12,828 bases of DNA from JACRPI01 sp964385055 (GCA_964385055.1 CAYLMH010000038.1:1-12828); one strand, 5' to 3'; counted from the first letter of the stretch, positions 1-7,564 are shown. Made by a program: numbers and translations. The notes: generated by a model from the letters alone, not told the origin.

Positions 1-1
1 G

Positions 2-79
2 CAATGTCCTATGGATGGCTGTCCAAACGTTATTGATCAGAAACAGTTGGATGAGTTGAAGATTGGGTTTAGGAAATAA
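2..79 (+). CDS. C-terminal fragment of an unidentified protein (5' end outside window)
   Basis: Frame 2 is open from the left edge to a TAA stop and gives 25 residues ending KIGFRK. The fragment contains a C-x4-C pair in the segment QCPMDGCPNVID, which could bind a metal or be structural, but the fragment is too short to assign a family. It is on the same strand as the carbamoyltransferase-like gene and stops 29 bases before it. A TATA-like box overlaps and follows its stop codon, so the next gene probably has its own promoter. I do not recognise this protein. Confidence 0.5.
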   Translation, partial: QCPMDGCPNVIDQKQLDELKIGFRK

Positions 80-86
80 TTAAATA
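80..86 (+). promoter_or_regulatory. Putative archaeal TATA box for the carbamoyltransferase-like gene
   Basis: The sequence ttaaata is centred about 26 bp before the ATG at 109, the spacing expected of an archaeal TATA box driving a leaderless or nearly leaderless transcript. No Shine-Dalgarno is visible before that ATG. The box is weak and A+T-rich background makes chance matches likely. Confidence 0.35.
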
Positions 87-108
87 GTAGTCTTCTTTAA
101 ATTTTGTT

Positions 109-1032
109 ATGCTTCATAAGAATATTTTGGAAATAACAGATTTTTCTCAAAAAGAGTTCATAGGGTTAATAAAAGAAGCAATTGCATACAAAAAAAATAT
201 TTATAGGCATAAAAAATGGTTAGAAGGTAAACGTGTTTGTTTATTATTTGATAGCAGCTCTTTGAGAACGCGTTTGTCTTTTGAATCAGCAATGCAATTG
301 CTTGGTGGAACAACGTATTTCGTTGATACTGATACTGTTTTACATGAAAAAGATGGTACTCCTCGAGAAATGTATGAAGATATCATTGAGAGTATTGATA
401 GGATGGTTGATGCGTATGTTGTGCGTGATTATTCACAAAACATGCTTGAAGTGCTGAAACGAAAACAGTATCCTCCTATTATAAATGGCTTTTGTCAAAC
501 GGGACATCCAAGTCAGGCATTGGCAGATTTATCAGTTATATCTTGGAAAAAAGGCACTTGGAAGCTTCATTTTGTTGGTGTTTGTCCTCCTGAAGGCAGC
601 GGAGTTATGGAATCATTCGTGTATGCAGTTCTTTTACTCGGTCAAAATATTACCCTTATTACTCCTACCGGAGAATTTTTGGGTAAAAACCTTGGTTTTT
701 ATAAAACAGTAAAAATGCTTTCTAAACATGGGGGAAAATTAACTCTTACAAAAGATATTCATACAACTATGAAAACTGCAGATGTCTTGTATGTTGATGA
801 ATGGTGGGAAAATAAAAAAGATTTTCTGAAACGCCAGATTGGAAAATATCAAGTTGACGAATCATTTCTCAAAAATGCAAAAAAAAGTCTTGTTATTTTG
901 CATTGCCTCCCTGCGCATCATGATAGAGAAATAGCAAAAAACGTGATTTATTCTTCCCGATCTATTATTTTCGATCAAGCGGAGTTTCGAGTTTATTCCG
1001 CAATGGCTTTATTGAAGCACGTTATGTGTTAG
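109..1032 (+). CDS. Aspartate/ornithine carbamoyltransferase superfamily protein with atypical second-substrate loops
   Basis: At 307 aa it has the usual length of a transcarbamylase and both halves are present. The carbamoyl-phosphate side is well conserved: SLRTR at residues 51-55 (family S-T-R-T-R), R106, HPSQ at 133-136, and HCLPA at 265-269, the ornithine-type version of this motif (aspartate enzymes have HPLP). FDQAEFR at 288-294 matches the conserved C-terminal Arg region. The amino-acid side is not normal. The DxxxSMG loop of ornithine carbamoyltransferase is replaced by DEWWENK at 230-236, and the usual GDGNN segment reads GVCPPEGSG at 157-165. It therefore belongs to the superfamily, but ornithine as substrate is doubtful. 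Acetyl- or succinylornithine, putrescine-type or uncharacterised transcarbamylases are alternatives. It is convergent with the next gene. The start is the only ATG fitting both the N-terminal length and the upstream TATA-like box. Confidence 0.85.
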   Translation: MLHKNILEITDFSQKEFIGLIKEAIAYKKNIYRHKKWLEGKRVCLLFDSSSLRTRLSFESAMQLLGGTTYFVDTDTVLHEKDGTPREMYEDIIESIDRMVDAYVVRDYSQNMLEVLKRKQYPPIINGFCQTGHPSQALADLSVISWKKGTWKLHFVGVCPPEGSGVMESFVYAVLLLGQNITLITPTGEFLGKNLGFYKTVKMLSKHGGKLTLTKDIHTTMKTADVLYVDEWWENKKDFLKRQIGKYQVDESFLKNAKKSLVILHCLPAHHDREIAKNVIYSSRSIIFDQAEFRVYSAMALLKHVMC

Positions 1033-1040
1033 TGTAAGAG

Positions 1041-1063
1041 TTTTGTTTTATTATACTTTTTTT
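1041..1063 (+). terminator. T-rich putative archaeal terminator
   Basis: Just after the TAG stop at 1030-1032 the plus strand carries runs tttt, tttta and ttttttt within about 23 bases. Archaeal RNA polymerase terminates on oligo-T tracts without needing a hairpin. The tract overlaps the last codons and stop of the convergent gene, so it is used here as shared 3' sequence. Confidence 0.45.
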
Positions 1064-2100
1064 ATGATTCCTTTATCAGCATCCACTTCAACGATATCTC
1101 CATCTTTGAACACTTTTGTTGCTCTTCTTGTACTCATGATACATGGCTTGTCAAGTTCTCGGGCAACAATTGCAATGTGGCTTGTTAATCCTCCTTCATC
1201 AGTCACAATTGCCTTTGCTCTTTCTATTGCGGGTAAGAAATCAGGAGCAGTCATTGGTGTGATAAGAATATCTGCGTCAAAATCTTTCACTTGCTCTGAA
1301 TTAAAGATAACTCCTACTTTCCCTCTTGCTACTCCTTTGCATGCGGCCATTCCTTTTATGCTCTCTTCTTGTTTTTCTTCAGCGAGAAATAATTTGTGCT
1401 CCGCAAGGAATTTCTTCAGATCTTCAGTAGGTTTTATTGTTCCATTCATATAAAAAAATCCTTTGAATCGTTTGTCAAGATCACTTTTCTTTGGTATGCT
1501 TCCTTGTGTAAGCGCGTCTATCTCTTCAACAGTGAGAATTTTTACGTATTCTTTGGGGATTTTGTTTTTCTCCAAAAATGGACCAAGCAACTCGCGCATG
1601 AAATTATCATTTTCTTTTATGCATCCTTCACTGTGAATTCTGCTTTTCATTAGTCGTGGAAGTACCATTTCTCCTTCTTTTTTATTTACTTTTAAAAAAT
1701 CTTCACGCCACGCTCCTGGCATAAAAACACCAATAGGATATAAGACATACATTTTCTTGAAAAGAATTTTTAATTTTTGAATATGTGGATAAACATTTTT
1801 GATAGACTTTGGGTCCACTTGTAATGCTTCTCTGAATGCATTTACATCTTCTCTAAATTTCATGTGTAATTCTTCGCTAAATATATCGCTGTGTGGATTT
1901 TTATGTGTCATAAATTCTTTGAGCTCTGCATTTTCATCTTTATACCTATACCAGGTACATGATTTACCATCAAAATAAACCATTTGGTCATTTAACCCTT
2001 TTCCCCAAAGTGCAGGAATCTCTTTTGCAAATGTTTCTTTAACTAATTGATTAGACCATTGGTTAAAATCACGGACAAAGATGTGCTGAATTTCTTTCAT
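1051..2100 (-). CDS. PEP-utilising swivelling-domain (phosphohistidine) protein, short form
   Basis: 349 aa. The last ~100 residues are a PEP-utiliser mobile domain (as in PEP synthase, PPDK and rifampin phosphotransferase): KGVARG near 255, then TDEGGLTSHIAIVAREL with catalytic His308 by homology, then a conserved DG-x-VEVD strand. Residues ~105-200 match the helical body of the larger neighbours: PHIQKLKILFKKMYVLYP (105-122), a conserved Arg at 154, and EYVKILTVEEIDALTQ (184-199), the piece that precedes the swivel domain in this family. It lacks the ~150-residue middle found in the 522- and 495-aa proteins. There is no ATP-binding domain and no TIM barrel, so it must receive phosphate from a separate subunit, plausibly the free ATP-grasp protein at 5167-6042. 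Substrate is unknown. The ATG at 2100 is preceded by an AGGA element and a TATA-like box. Confidence 0.85.
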   Translation of the reverse strand: MKEIQHIFVRDFNQWSNQLVKETFAKEIPALWGKGLNDQMVYFDGKSCTWYRYKDENAELKEFMTHKNPHSDIFSEELHMKFREDVNAFREALQVDPKSIKNVYPHIQKLKILFKKMYVLYPIGVFMPGAWREDFLKVNKKEGEMVLPRLMKSRIHSEGCIKENDNFMRELLGPFLEKNKIPKEYVKILTVEEIDALTQGSIPKKSDLDKRFKGFFYMNGTIKPTEDLKKFLAEHKLFLAEEKQEESIKGMAACKGVARGKVGVIFNSEQVKDFDADILITPMTAPDFLPAIERAKAIVTDEGGLTSHIAIVARELDKPCIMSTRRATKVFKDGDIVEVDADKGIIKKV

Positions 2101-2130
2101 TTTGTTGTTCCTGCGGGTAGGTTCTCTTCT

Positions 2131-2142
2131 GTTTTTAAATAT
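2131..2142 (-). promoter_or_regulatory. Putative TATA box for the 1051-2100 gene
   Basis: Read on the minus strand this is atatttaaaaac, about 35 bp before the ATG at 2100. Transcription would start near 2111, leaving a leader of about 11 nt that contains AGGA some 9 nt before the ATG. This suggests the gene is transcribed separately from the acetyltransferase gene upstream of it. Confidence 0.4.
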
Positions 2143-2171
2143 CTTTCTTCAGATTTTTGTATTTCCTTTTC

Positions 2172-2648
2172 CTAGATCTTTCTCTCCATTCTTTTGTTTT
2201 TATGGATGCTAAATCCGCGTCGTTTATACAGCTCTTCTGCACCTTTATTTTGAGGAGTCACTTCGAGAAATAAAGAAACTGCGTCCTTTATTCTCTTTTT
2301 TACAAGAAATTGAATGAAATTTGTTGCAACACCTTTTCCTCTCCATTCTTTCTTGACAAAGAGCTCATCAATATACACAATATTTCCCCCGTACTCATTA
2401 CTCCAGAAATTGATCAGTATAGCATATCCTAGCAACTCTTTTTCCCCTTCAAAAACCATTATTGTTCCTTTTTCTTTATGTTTCAAAAGCATTCTTATTG
2501 TCCTTTTTATCTTTTCATCAGACATTCCTTGCGGTGTCGGATCTTCAAGAAACAATCCTTTGATATATTGCGTGACAATCTTCTCTTCGCTTTTCTTCAT
2601 TGGCCTGTATTTTACCGGCACCTTTTCTCTCTTACTCTCTTTTTTCAT
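2172..2648 (-). CDS. GNAT-family N-acetyltransferase
   Basis: About 158 aa, a normal length for a single GNAT domain. The acetyl-CoA-binding motif A is clear: IDELFVKKEWRGKGVA (with RGKGVA as the R-x-x-G-x-A signature) follows a beta strand, and the later EVTPQNKGAEELYKRRGF is the typical motif B region with its conserved Tyr and RRGF end. The N terminus is very basic. I chose the ATG at 2648, which directly follows the transglycosylase stop (TAACATG); a TTG at 2657 in the same frame would add three residues and overlap that stop by 8 nt. Close packing implies co-transcription and probably coupled translation with the tRNA-guanine transglycosylase. The acceptor (protein N terminus, tRNA-related or small molecule) cannot be deduced. 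Confidence 0.85.
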   Translation of the reverse strand: MKKESKREKVPVKYRPMKKSEEKIVTQYIKGLFLEDPTPQGMSDEKIKRTIRMLLKHKEKGTIMVFEGEKELLGYAILINFWSNEYGGNIVYIDELFVKKEWRGKGVATNFIQFLVKKRIKDAVSLFLEVTPQNKGAEELYKRRGFSIHKNKRMERKI

Positions 2649-2649
2649 G

Positions 2650-3819
2650 TTATACAAGACTCACATTCTTTTGTTTACTTCCTTTTTTCTCTGGCTGCTC
2701 TTTCTTCTTTCCAAAACTTTTCGCAAATTCTTTCTCAAACTTTTGATACCTATTCTCTTTAATCGCACACTTTGCTTCATTCATCAAGCGTTTCATAAAT
2801 GCGATATTGTGATAGGTTTTCAAACGCATCGCGATTGGTTCTTCACTCTTCGCAAGATGACAGACATACGCTTTTGTGTAATTGGCGCAGGTATAACAAT
2901 CGCAGTCTTCTTCTATCGGTGTATCATCATGAATATATCTTCCTTTCGCGATGTCTATCTTTCCATTCATCGTGAACAATGTATTATGGCGAGCATTTTG
3001 CGTGGGATAGGTGCTGTCGAAACAGTCAATGCCCATCCCAATTGTGTTGATCATTTCTACAGGACTTCCTAGACCCATCAAATAGCGTGGCTGCTCTTTT
3101 TTAATTATTTTTGTGACTGTGTTCACTACTTTTTTCATCACTGGAATTGGTTCTCCTGTCGCAAGTCCGCCTAACGCCATGCCATCAAATCCTACTGATT
3201 CCATGAGCTTTGCGCTCTTTTTTCTTAAATCAAGATAACTTCCTCCCTGAATAATTCCAAACAATAATTGTTTTGAGTTTATTCGTGCAGCAAGGCATTG
3301 TTTTCCCCAATCGTAGGTCTGGAGCACTGCTTCTGCGTGTTTTTCTTTTGTGTGCGTATGCGCGTTGTGATCATCTAAAATCATTGCAACATCACTGCCA
3401 ATTCTTCCCTGCACATGCATCACCCATTCGGGGGTTGCAAGAAATGATTTTTTTTGGTTTAATGGATCTCTGAAGACAACTCCTTTTGGTGTTGTTTTTT
3501 CGTAGAAACTTTCTCTAATCATTTGAAAGCCACCAGAATCTGTGAAAATAGTGCCATCGTAATTCATCATCTTGTGGATGCCACCGCGCTTTTCGATGTA
3601 TATTGATCCTCTGCTGAGCTCAATCACGAGTGAGTTTGCGATAACTGCTTGAATCCCTATTTGCTTGAGATCAGAACTGGTGAGATGTTTGACTGCCATT
3701 TTTGTGGCAACAGGCATGTAGAAGGGTGTTTCGACTGTTCCATGCGCGGTTTTCCATCTTGTAATTCTCGCATTTGTCTTGTCATCTTCTGCGATGATTT
3801 TGAAGTTGATATCTGGCAT
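2650..3819 (-). CDS. tgt: tRNA-guanine transglycosylase, bacterial (queuosine-type) architecture
   Basis: 389 aa; exchanges a guanine base in tRNA for a 7-deazaguanine. It is collinear with bacterial Tgt and lacks the extra C-terminal domains (including PUA) of archaeosine transglycosylases. Visible landmarks: TDSGGFQ with catalytic Asp94; QGG at 191-193; GGLATGE at 217-223; nucleophile Asp268 in DCFDSTYPTQNARH; and a zinc site C306, C308, C311 and H337 with the spacing of the bacterial enzyme. The base pocket deviates: the usual D-E-C reads D149-D150-H151, GGLAVGE has Thr221 for Val, and PTR has Gln274 for Arg. These positions help discriminate preQ1 from queuine or guanine in characterised enzymes, so substrate choice is open. 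The C-terminal ~20 residues are a lysine-rich tail. It starts a two-gene unit with the GNAT gene, behind a TATA box about 25 bp before the ATG. Confidence 0.88.
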   Translation of the reverse strand: MPDINFKIIAEDDKTNARITRWKTAHGTVETPFYMPVATKMAVKHLTSSDLKQIGIQAVIANSLVIELSRGSIYIEKRGGIHKMMNYDGTIFTDSGGFQMIRESFYEKTTPKGVVFRDPLNQKKSFLATPEWVMHVQGRIGSDVAMILDDHNAHTHTKEKHAEAVLQTYDWGKQCLAARINSKQLLFGIIQGGSYLDLRKKSAKLMESVGFDGMALGGLATGEPIPVMKKVVNTVTKIIKKEQPRYLMGLGSPVEMINTIGMGIDCFDSTYPTQNARHNTLFTMNGKIDIAKGRYIHDDTPIEEDCDCYTCANYTKAYVCHLAKSEEPIAMRLKTYHNIAFMKRLMNEAKCAIKENRYQKFEKEFAKSFGKKKEQPEKKGSKQKNVSLV

Positions 3820-3840
3820 TGTTTGAGAATAAGAAGAAGT

Positions 3841-3850
3841 GGTTTATATG
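3841..3850 (-). promoter_or_regulatory. TATA box for tgt
   Basis: On the minus strand this reads catataaacc, with its core 24-29 bp before the tgt ATG at 3819. There is no Shine-Dalgarno between, so a leaderless transcript beginning at or next to the ATG is expected. It is one of the clearest archaeal-type promoters in the window. Confidence 0.55.
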
Positions 3851-3870
3851 GTTTGCTTTCGAGCGTGTGC

Positions 3871-4518
3871 TTATCCTAAGTATGTTCTTATGTCAAATGC
3901 CGCTCCTTCATATGAACGAGCAGGTCTTTCATCTAAATTAATTATTCTTGAGCCTGCAATTCCTAAAAAGCGTTCTTCATGTGTTGCAACAAATATTTGG
4001 ACTCCTCCTTCAAATGCAAGTCTTTTGATTCTGTTTATCATTGTTTTTTTATTTCTTAAAGAAACACTATCTTCAGGTTGATCTAACAAGAGGACTCTGG
4101 TTTCATCACTGGATCGATGCTCTGATTCATATTTTCCTAATAACTCATCAAGAGAATGAAGTTTATACGTTCCCTGCGACATAATTTGTTCAGGTTGTAT
4201 TTGTTCTGTTGCGAGGCCTGGCATTCTTGGTTGTCTAACTTCATGGAATACTCGATCTTCCTCATATGTCGTGCCTCTGTCATATGTAGGAATAATATCA
4301 TGTCCATCGATCCGACGTAATAATGTTGATTTCCCTGTTCCATTATCACCTATGATTACAACGAGATTACTGCTCGTATCGATTGTATGTCCAATCGGCA
4401 AGGTAGGAATAGGGTAGTAGTGATGGCTCTTTACAAGCCATAAAAGTCCTGGTTCTCGGTCGCCATCAGGCGCTTGATACTGTTCAAAGTTCTTCCCAAT
4501 TGTTATAGAAGTGATCAT
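3871..4518 (-). CDS. Single-domain ABC/AAA-type ATPase, DQPED-type Walker B
   Basis: 215 aa soluble ATPase. Walker A is GDNGTGKST at residues 57-65. Walker B is VLLLDQPED at 142-150, where Gln147 sits at the usual catalytic Glu position followed by Pro-Glu-Asp. A switch-type His180 lies in ATHEERF. The canonical LSGGQ signature is not present; MSQG at 113-116 is a possible degenerate form. The DQPED pattern is known from non-transport ABC-type ATPases of the RecF/AAA_15 kind. The protein has no transmembrane segments, and no permease gene lies nearby, so a transporter role is unlikely. No substrate can be named. It has its own TATA-like box and lies between the dikinase operon and tgt on the same strand, with 36 and 51 bp gaps. 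Confidence 0.75.
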   Translation of the reverse strand: MITSITIGKNFEQYQAPDGDREPGLLWLVKSHHYYPIPTLPIGHTIDTSSNLVVIIGDNGTGKSTLLRRIDGHDIIPTYDRGTTYEEDRVFHEVRQPRMPGLATEQIQPEQIMSQGTYKLHSLDELLGKYESEHRSSDETRVLLLDQPEDSVSLRNKKTMINRIKRLAFEGGVQIFVATHEERFLGIAGSRIINLDERPARSYEGAAFDIRTYLG

Positions 4519-4539
4519 CTTAGTGGGAGAATTCTCTTT

Positions 4540-4549
4540 GTTTATATTG
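4540..4549 (-). promoter_or_regulatory. TATA box for the ABC-type ATPase gene
   Basis: On the minus strand it reads caatataaac, about 27 bp before the ATG at 4518, with no ribosome binding site between. This matches the leaderless arrangement seen at tgt and argues that the ATPase gene can be transcribed apart from the HAD gene upstream. Confidence 0.5.
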
Positions 4550-4554
4550 TTTCT

Positions 4555-5145
4555 TTATTGAAGGTACTTTTCTATTTCTTCCTTCGTTTCTTTTAAAGAA
4601 CTAAAATGAATAGTTTTAATACCCAACGCTTGCGGCGCTTTCAGATTCGCGACGCTGTCATCAATAAACATGGTTTCTTCTGGCTTTACATTGAAGTGTT
4701 TCAAAATACGTTCGAACATCTTTGGTTCTGTTTTTCTTGCCTGCGCTTGATAGGACGCAATGCCCCAGTCAAATAATTTGTCAAAGTGCATCACTTTGTT
4801 ATTGTATAGAAATTCTTCTTCTGCATTATTTGTCGCAAACGCAATTTTATGATGCTTTTTTAGTTTCAAGATGAGATTCCTTACCCTCGCAGCTTCTTTT
4901 GTTGCTTTTCGTCGTATATCTAAGAATTTTTCTGGCTTTTCTTTACAATTCATTTCTTCCAAAAATTGTTTAACAAATGCATATTCTGATAGTTCTCCTC
5001 TTTCAGATTTATGCATGAATGGCTTTATCTGCTCTTCAGTCTCTTCTTGTGTCTTTCCTATTGCTTTTGCAATTGCTTCAAAAAATGGAAGGTCATAATT
5101 TTCTACAAGAATTCCGCCAAGGTCAAAGATAATGAGTTTTATCAT
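4555..5145 (-). CDS. HAD-superfamily hydrolase, DxG (YihX-like / epoxide-hydrolase N-domain) type
   Basis: 196 aa. Motif I is FDLGGILV with nucleophile Asp8, but the second Asp of DxD is Gly10, as in the HAD subgroup containing E. coli YihX (alpha-glucose-1-phosphate phosphatase) and the N-terminal domain of epoxide hydrolases. Motif II is ATNNA (Thr105), motif III Lys138 in ARKTEPKMF, motif IV IDDS (Asp162-Asp163). A helical cap of about 80 residues follows motif I. All catalytic motifs are present, so it is probably an active small-molecule phosphatase. It is the last gene of the apparent 9133-4555 operon, 21 bp after the ATP-grasp gene. That placement suggests it removes phosphate from a product of that system, but this is inference from location only. 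Confidence 0.85.
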   Translation of the reverse strand: MIKLIIFDLGGILVENYDLPFFEAIAKAIGKTQEETEEQIKPFMHKSERGELSEYAFVKQFLEEMNCKEKPEKFLDIRRKATKEAARVRNLILKLKKHHKIAFATNNAEEEFLYNNKVMHFDKLFDWGIASYQAQARKTEPKMFERILKHFNVKPEETMFIDDSVANLKAPQALGIKTIHFSSLKETKEEIEKYLQ

Positions 5146-5166
5146 TTTTATTTTATTCGATACATA

Positions 5167-6042
5167 TTATTTTAACGTTGTTATAGGTCGTGCTTGCAAG
5201 ACATGCACTTTCCCATCTTCAATTGCCCATTCAATGTCCATTGGTTTTTTGTAATGTTGTTCAATTTTTTTCCCCACACTGATGAGTTCTTTCAATTGTT
5301 CTTCACTCAATGTTTGTTTTTCAAAATTAAGATATTGCTCTTTCACTGTTTCTTCTTTTTTGTTGAGAATAAACGTGTCTGGCGTAATTTCTCCGCTGAC
5401 GAGTTTTTCTCCTAACCCAAAACATGCTTCAATGATCATTTCATCATCTGATTTGTTGATAGGATTCATCGTAAACATAACCCCTGCGGTGTCTGCGTTG
5501 ACCATCTTTTGGATGATGACTGCAAGGAACGCTTTTTCATGTGGAAAATTATTTTTTTCTCGATACATAATTGCTCGCGCGTTGAATAAGGATGCCCAGC
5601 ATTTCTTTACTGCGGCAAGTACTTCTTCTTGTCCTTCATTGTTGAGGAATGTGTCTTGCTGTCCTGCGAAACTTGCTTCTTCTAAATCTTCACTTGTCGC
5701 GCTGGACCTTACTGCGACTTTGCCGCCTAATTTTTCGTAGTTGACTCTGATTGCGTTTTCCATTTCTAATGGGATGGTGACATCCAGAATTTTTGATTTG
5801 ATCACATTCGCAACTGCTTCAAGTTCTTCAATATTTTCAATATCTCTTTTTTCCATTATTTTTAAGAATTCATCCTGATGCTGTTTGAGGACTTCTTTGT
5901 ACGCAGCAACACTAATACAGAAGCCGTTTGGGACAGGCATGACACTCGACATTTCTCCGAGCGATGATCCTTTTCCTCCAACAATAGGAGTATCGTGTTT
6001 GTCGACTTCTTCAAACCAGAGGATATGTTTTGTTTGTTTCAT
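5167..6042 (-). CDS. Stand-alone PPDK/PEP-synthase-type ATP-binding (ATP-grasp) domain protein
   Basis: 291 aa, essentially one PPDK_N domain. Landmarks: VGGKGSSLGEM with Lys24; VAVRSSATSEDLEEASFAGQ with Arg112; QKMVNADTAGVMFTMNP at 178-194; IEWAIEDGKVHVLQARPIT with Glu271, Gln283 and Arg285 at the C terminus. These are the ATP-binding and catalytic positions of PEP synthase, pyruvate phosphate dikinase and rifampin phosphotransferase. In those enzymes this domain transfers the beta-phosphate of ATP to a swivelling-domain histidine, yielding AMP. Here the protein ends right after the domain, so the histidine must be on another polypeptide. Candidates are the two proteins encoded immediately upstream in the same operon and the distal homologues. 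It is 22 bp after the 495-aa gene and 21 bp before the HAD gene. The ATG at 6042 precedes all conserved sequence; no Shine-Dalgarno is seen. Confidence 0.9.
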   Translation of the reverse strand: MKQTKHILWFEEVDKHDTPIVGGKGSSLGEMSSVMPVPNGFCISVAAYKEVLKQHQDEFLKIMEKRDIENIEELEAVANVIKSKILDVTIPLEMENAIRVNYEKLGGKVAVRSSATSEDLEEASFAGQQDTFLNNEGQEEVLAAVKKCWASLFNARAIMYREKNNFPHEKAFLAVIIQKMVNADTAGVMFTMNPINKSDDEMIIEACFGLGEKLVSGEITPDTFILNKKEETVKEQYLNFEKQTLSEEQLKELISVGKKIEQHYKKPMDIEWAIEDGKVHVLQARPITTLK

Positions 6043-6064
6043 ATTATTGTTTCTGTTATCTTCT

Positions 6065-7552
6065 TCAGTTTATAATTTTAATGGTTCCTGTGCTTGTATC
6101 TAACTCTACTTGCATTCCATCTTGCAGTATTTTGCTTGCCTGCTTTGTTCCGACAATACAGGGGATTTGTAGTTCTCTCGCGACAATCGCAGCATGGCAG
6201 CTCAGGCCCCCAATATCGGTAATTATTCCTCCAGCTCCCTTCATTGCGGAAAACAGATTCGGGTGTGTCATTACTGAGGTCAGGATCATTCCTTGTTTCA
6301 TCTTTTCCATATCTTCAACTGTATTGACTATACACACTTCTCCTCGTACATTTCCGCTACACGCAACTTGACCTTTCAGTTCTGTCATCATGTTTTTGTT
6401 TTCTTCTTCTACACTCTCTTTCAGTATCTTTGTTGCTTCTTCTTCTGTTAAAGGATAACATTTTCCTTCATAACTCACAAACGCGCAAAATTCTTCTCTG
6501 CTTCTTATTTCTTCAATCTTTTCTTTTGTGATTCCTTTTGTCAATGCTTCTTCCACTTCCCAATCGAACATTCCTCGGACATCATCAAGACTTATACTCA
6601 GTTGTTCTCCTATCTTTTTTAGGAGGAATTCCACGCAGTAATACGATTCTGCAAATATTCCTTTTCTAAAATATTTGAGATACACAATATCCTGTGCAAT
6701 CTCTGTGAAATTCTGTGTTTGCTCTGGAAGCGCATACTTTTTTATGTACTCCTTCTGTCTTTCTTGCAACTTTTTTTGTTTTTCTTCGATCTGTTCTACT
6801 CTTTTTGCAGGGTCTTTATGTTGTTCTCTGTCTTGTTCTATTTGTCTCAGAAAATCTGCTTCTGTAAGGGGAATTCCTTCAAACATATATTCTCTCCAAT
6901 TCCATCTTTCTGTATGCATTCTTATTTCTTGCTCCACATTTTCTACACTTTGTTTTTCTGCATATTTCGCTGCGATCTTTAATCGTTCTATTTCTTCTTG
7001 AAGTAGATATGAATTTTTTGTTGGACTGCTTAAGGTACTAAATACGTCATTGAGCATTTCTCCTTCTATTTGCTGTCTTAATTTTTCTTTTAAGAGATTG
7101 CTTAAGATAGGTGTATCATGTTCTAGCATCATGGGAATTGAACTATACACTCGCATATCTTTGAATAAATAACAATATTCCTGATAAAGTGCAAGAAGTT
7201 CTGTTTGACTTTTTGTTTTGTAGTTTATATTCTTTAGATTTCTGCTAAATGCGATAAGCGCTGCTGCTCGAACATAAATCTCTTTTGTTGCATGTTCAAA
7301 CCATTTTTGGTCTTCCTGAATTTTGTTAAGAATAACTTGTGCAATCCTGAGACATTCTTCGTGATTCATATACATTGGAAAATTTCTTTTTCTTCCTATT
7401 GCAACAATTGGTTTGTACGTTGTTCCCAATGATTTTTGCAACGTCCCTGTTCTCGCGTCAAATCCTAAAAACATTGCGAAGACATTTGCTTTATTCTCAT
7501 AATAGTTATATAAAGGATAGTTTTTGAGTGCTTCTAATGCTTTTTCTTTCAT
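6065..7552 (-). CDS. Helical acceptor-domain plus phosphohistidine swivel-domain protein (495 aa)
   Basis: The C-terminal ~100 residues are a PEP-utiliser swivel domain: KGQVACSGNVRGEV (393-406), MTHPNLFSAMKGAGG, TDIGGLSCHAAIVAREL with catalytic His453 by homology, and a final beta-rich VELDTSTG stretch. Residues 1-390 are mostly helical and contain family landmarks shared with its neighbours: LYQEYCYLFKDMRVYSSIP (122-140), SSPTKNSYLLQEE (175-187), RWNWREYMFEGI (216-227), a long charged probable coiled coil at 240-275, and DWEVEEAL (330-337). This body occupies the place of the substrate domain in rifampin phosphotransferase; there is no pyruvate-binding TIM barrel and no ATP-grasp domain. 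A GAGGAG element lies about 8 nt before the ATG, inside the end of the previous gene, supporting this start and co-translation. Substrate unknown. Confidence 0.87.
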   Translation of the reverse strand: MKEKALEALKNYPLYNYYENKANVFAMFLGFDARTGTLQKSLGTTYKPIVAIGRKRNFPMYMNHEECLRIAQVILNKIQEDQKWFEHATKEIYVRAAALIAFSRNLKNINYKTKSQTELLALYQEYCYLFKDMRVYSSIPMMLEHDTPILSNLLKEKLRQQIEGEMLNDVFSTLSSPTKNSYLLQEEIERLKIAAKYAEKQSVENVEQEIRMHTERWNWREYMFEGIPLTEADFLRQIEQDREQHKDPAKRVEQIEEKQKKLQERQKEYIKKYALPEQTQNFTEIAQDIVYLKYFRKGIFAESYYCVEFLLKKIGEQLSISLDDVRGMFDWEVEEALTKGITKEKIEEIRSREEFCAFVSYEGKCYPLTEEEATKILKESVEEENKNMMTELKGQVACSGNVRGEVCIVNTVEDMEKMKQGMILTSVMTHPNLFSAMKGAGGIITDIGGLSCHAAIVARELQIPCIVGTKQASKILQDGMQVELDTSTGTIKIIN

Positions 7553-7564
7553 TGCTTTCTCTCC

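Noticed and set aside
2314..3072. 252-aa plus-strand open frame antisense to tgt and the GNAT gene
   Set aside because: Its hydrophobic, Phe/Leu/Ser-rich translation is the mirror of well-conserved minus-strand genes. No family motif, promoter or start signal supports it.
5282..5740. 152-aa plus-strand frame antisense to the ATP-grasp gene
   Set aside because: It lies wholly opposite a gene with clear catalytic motifs and has no features of its own.
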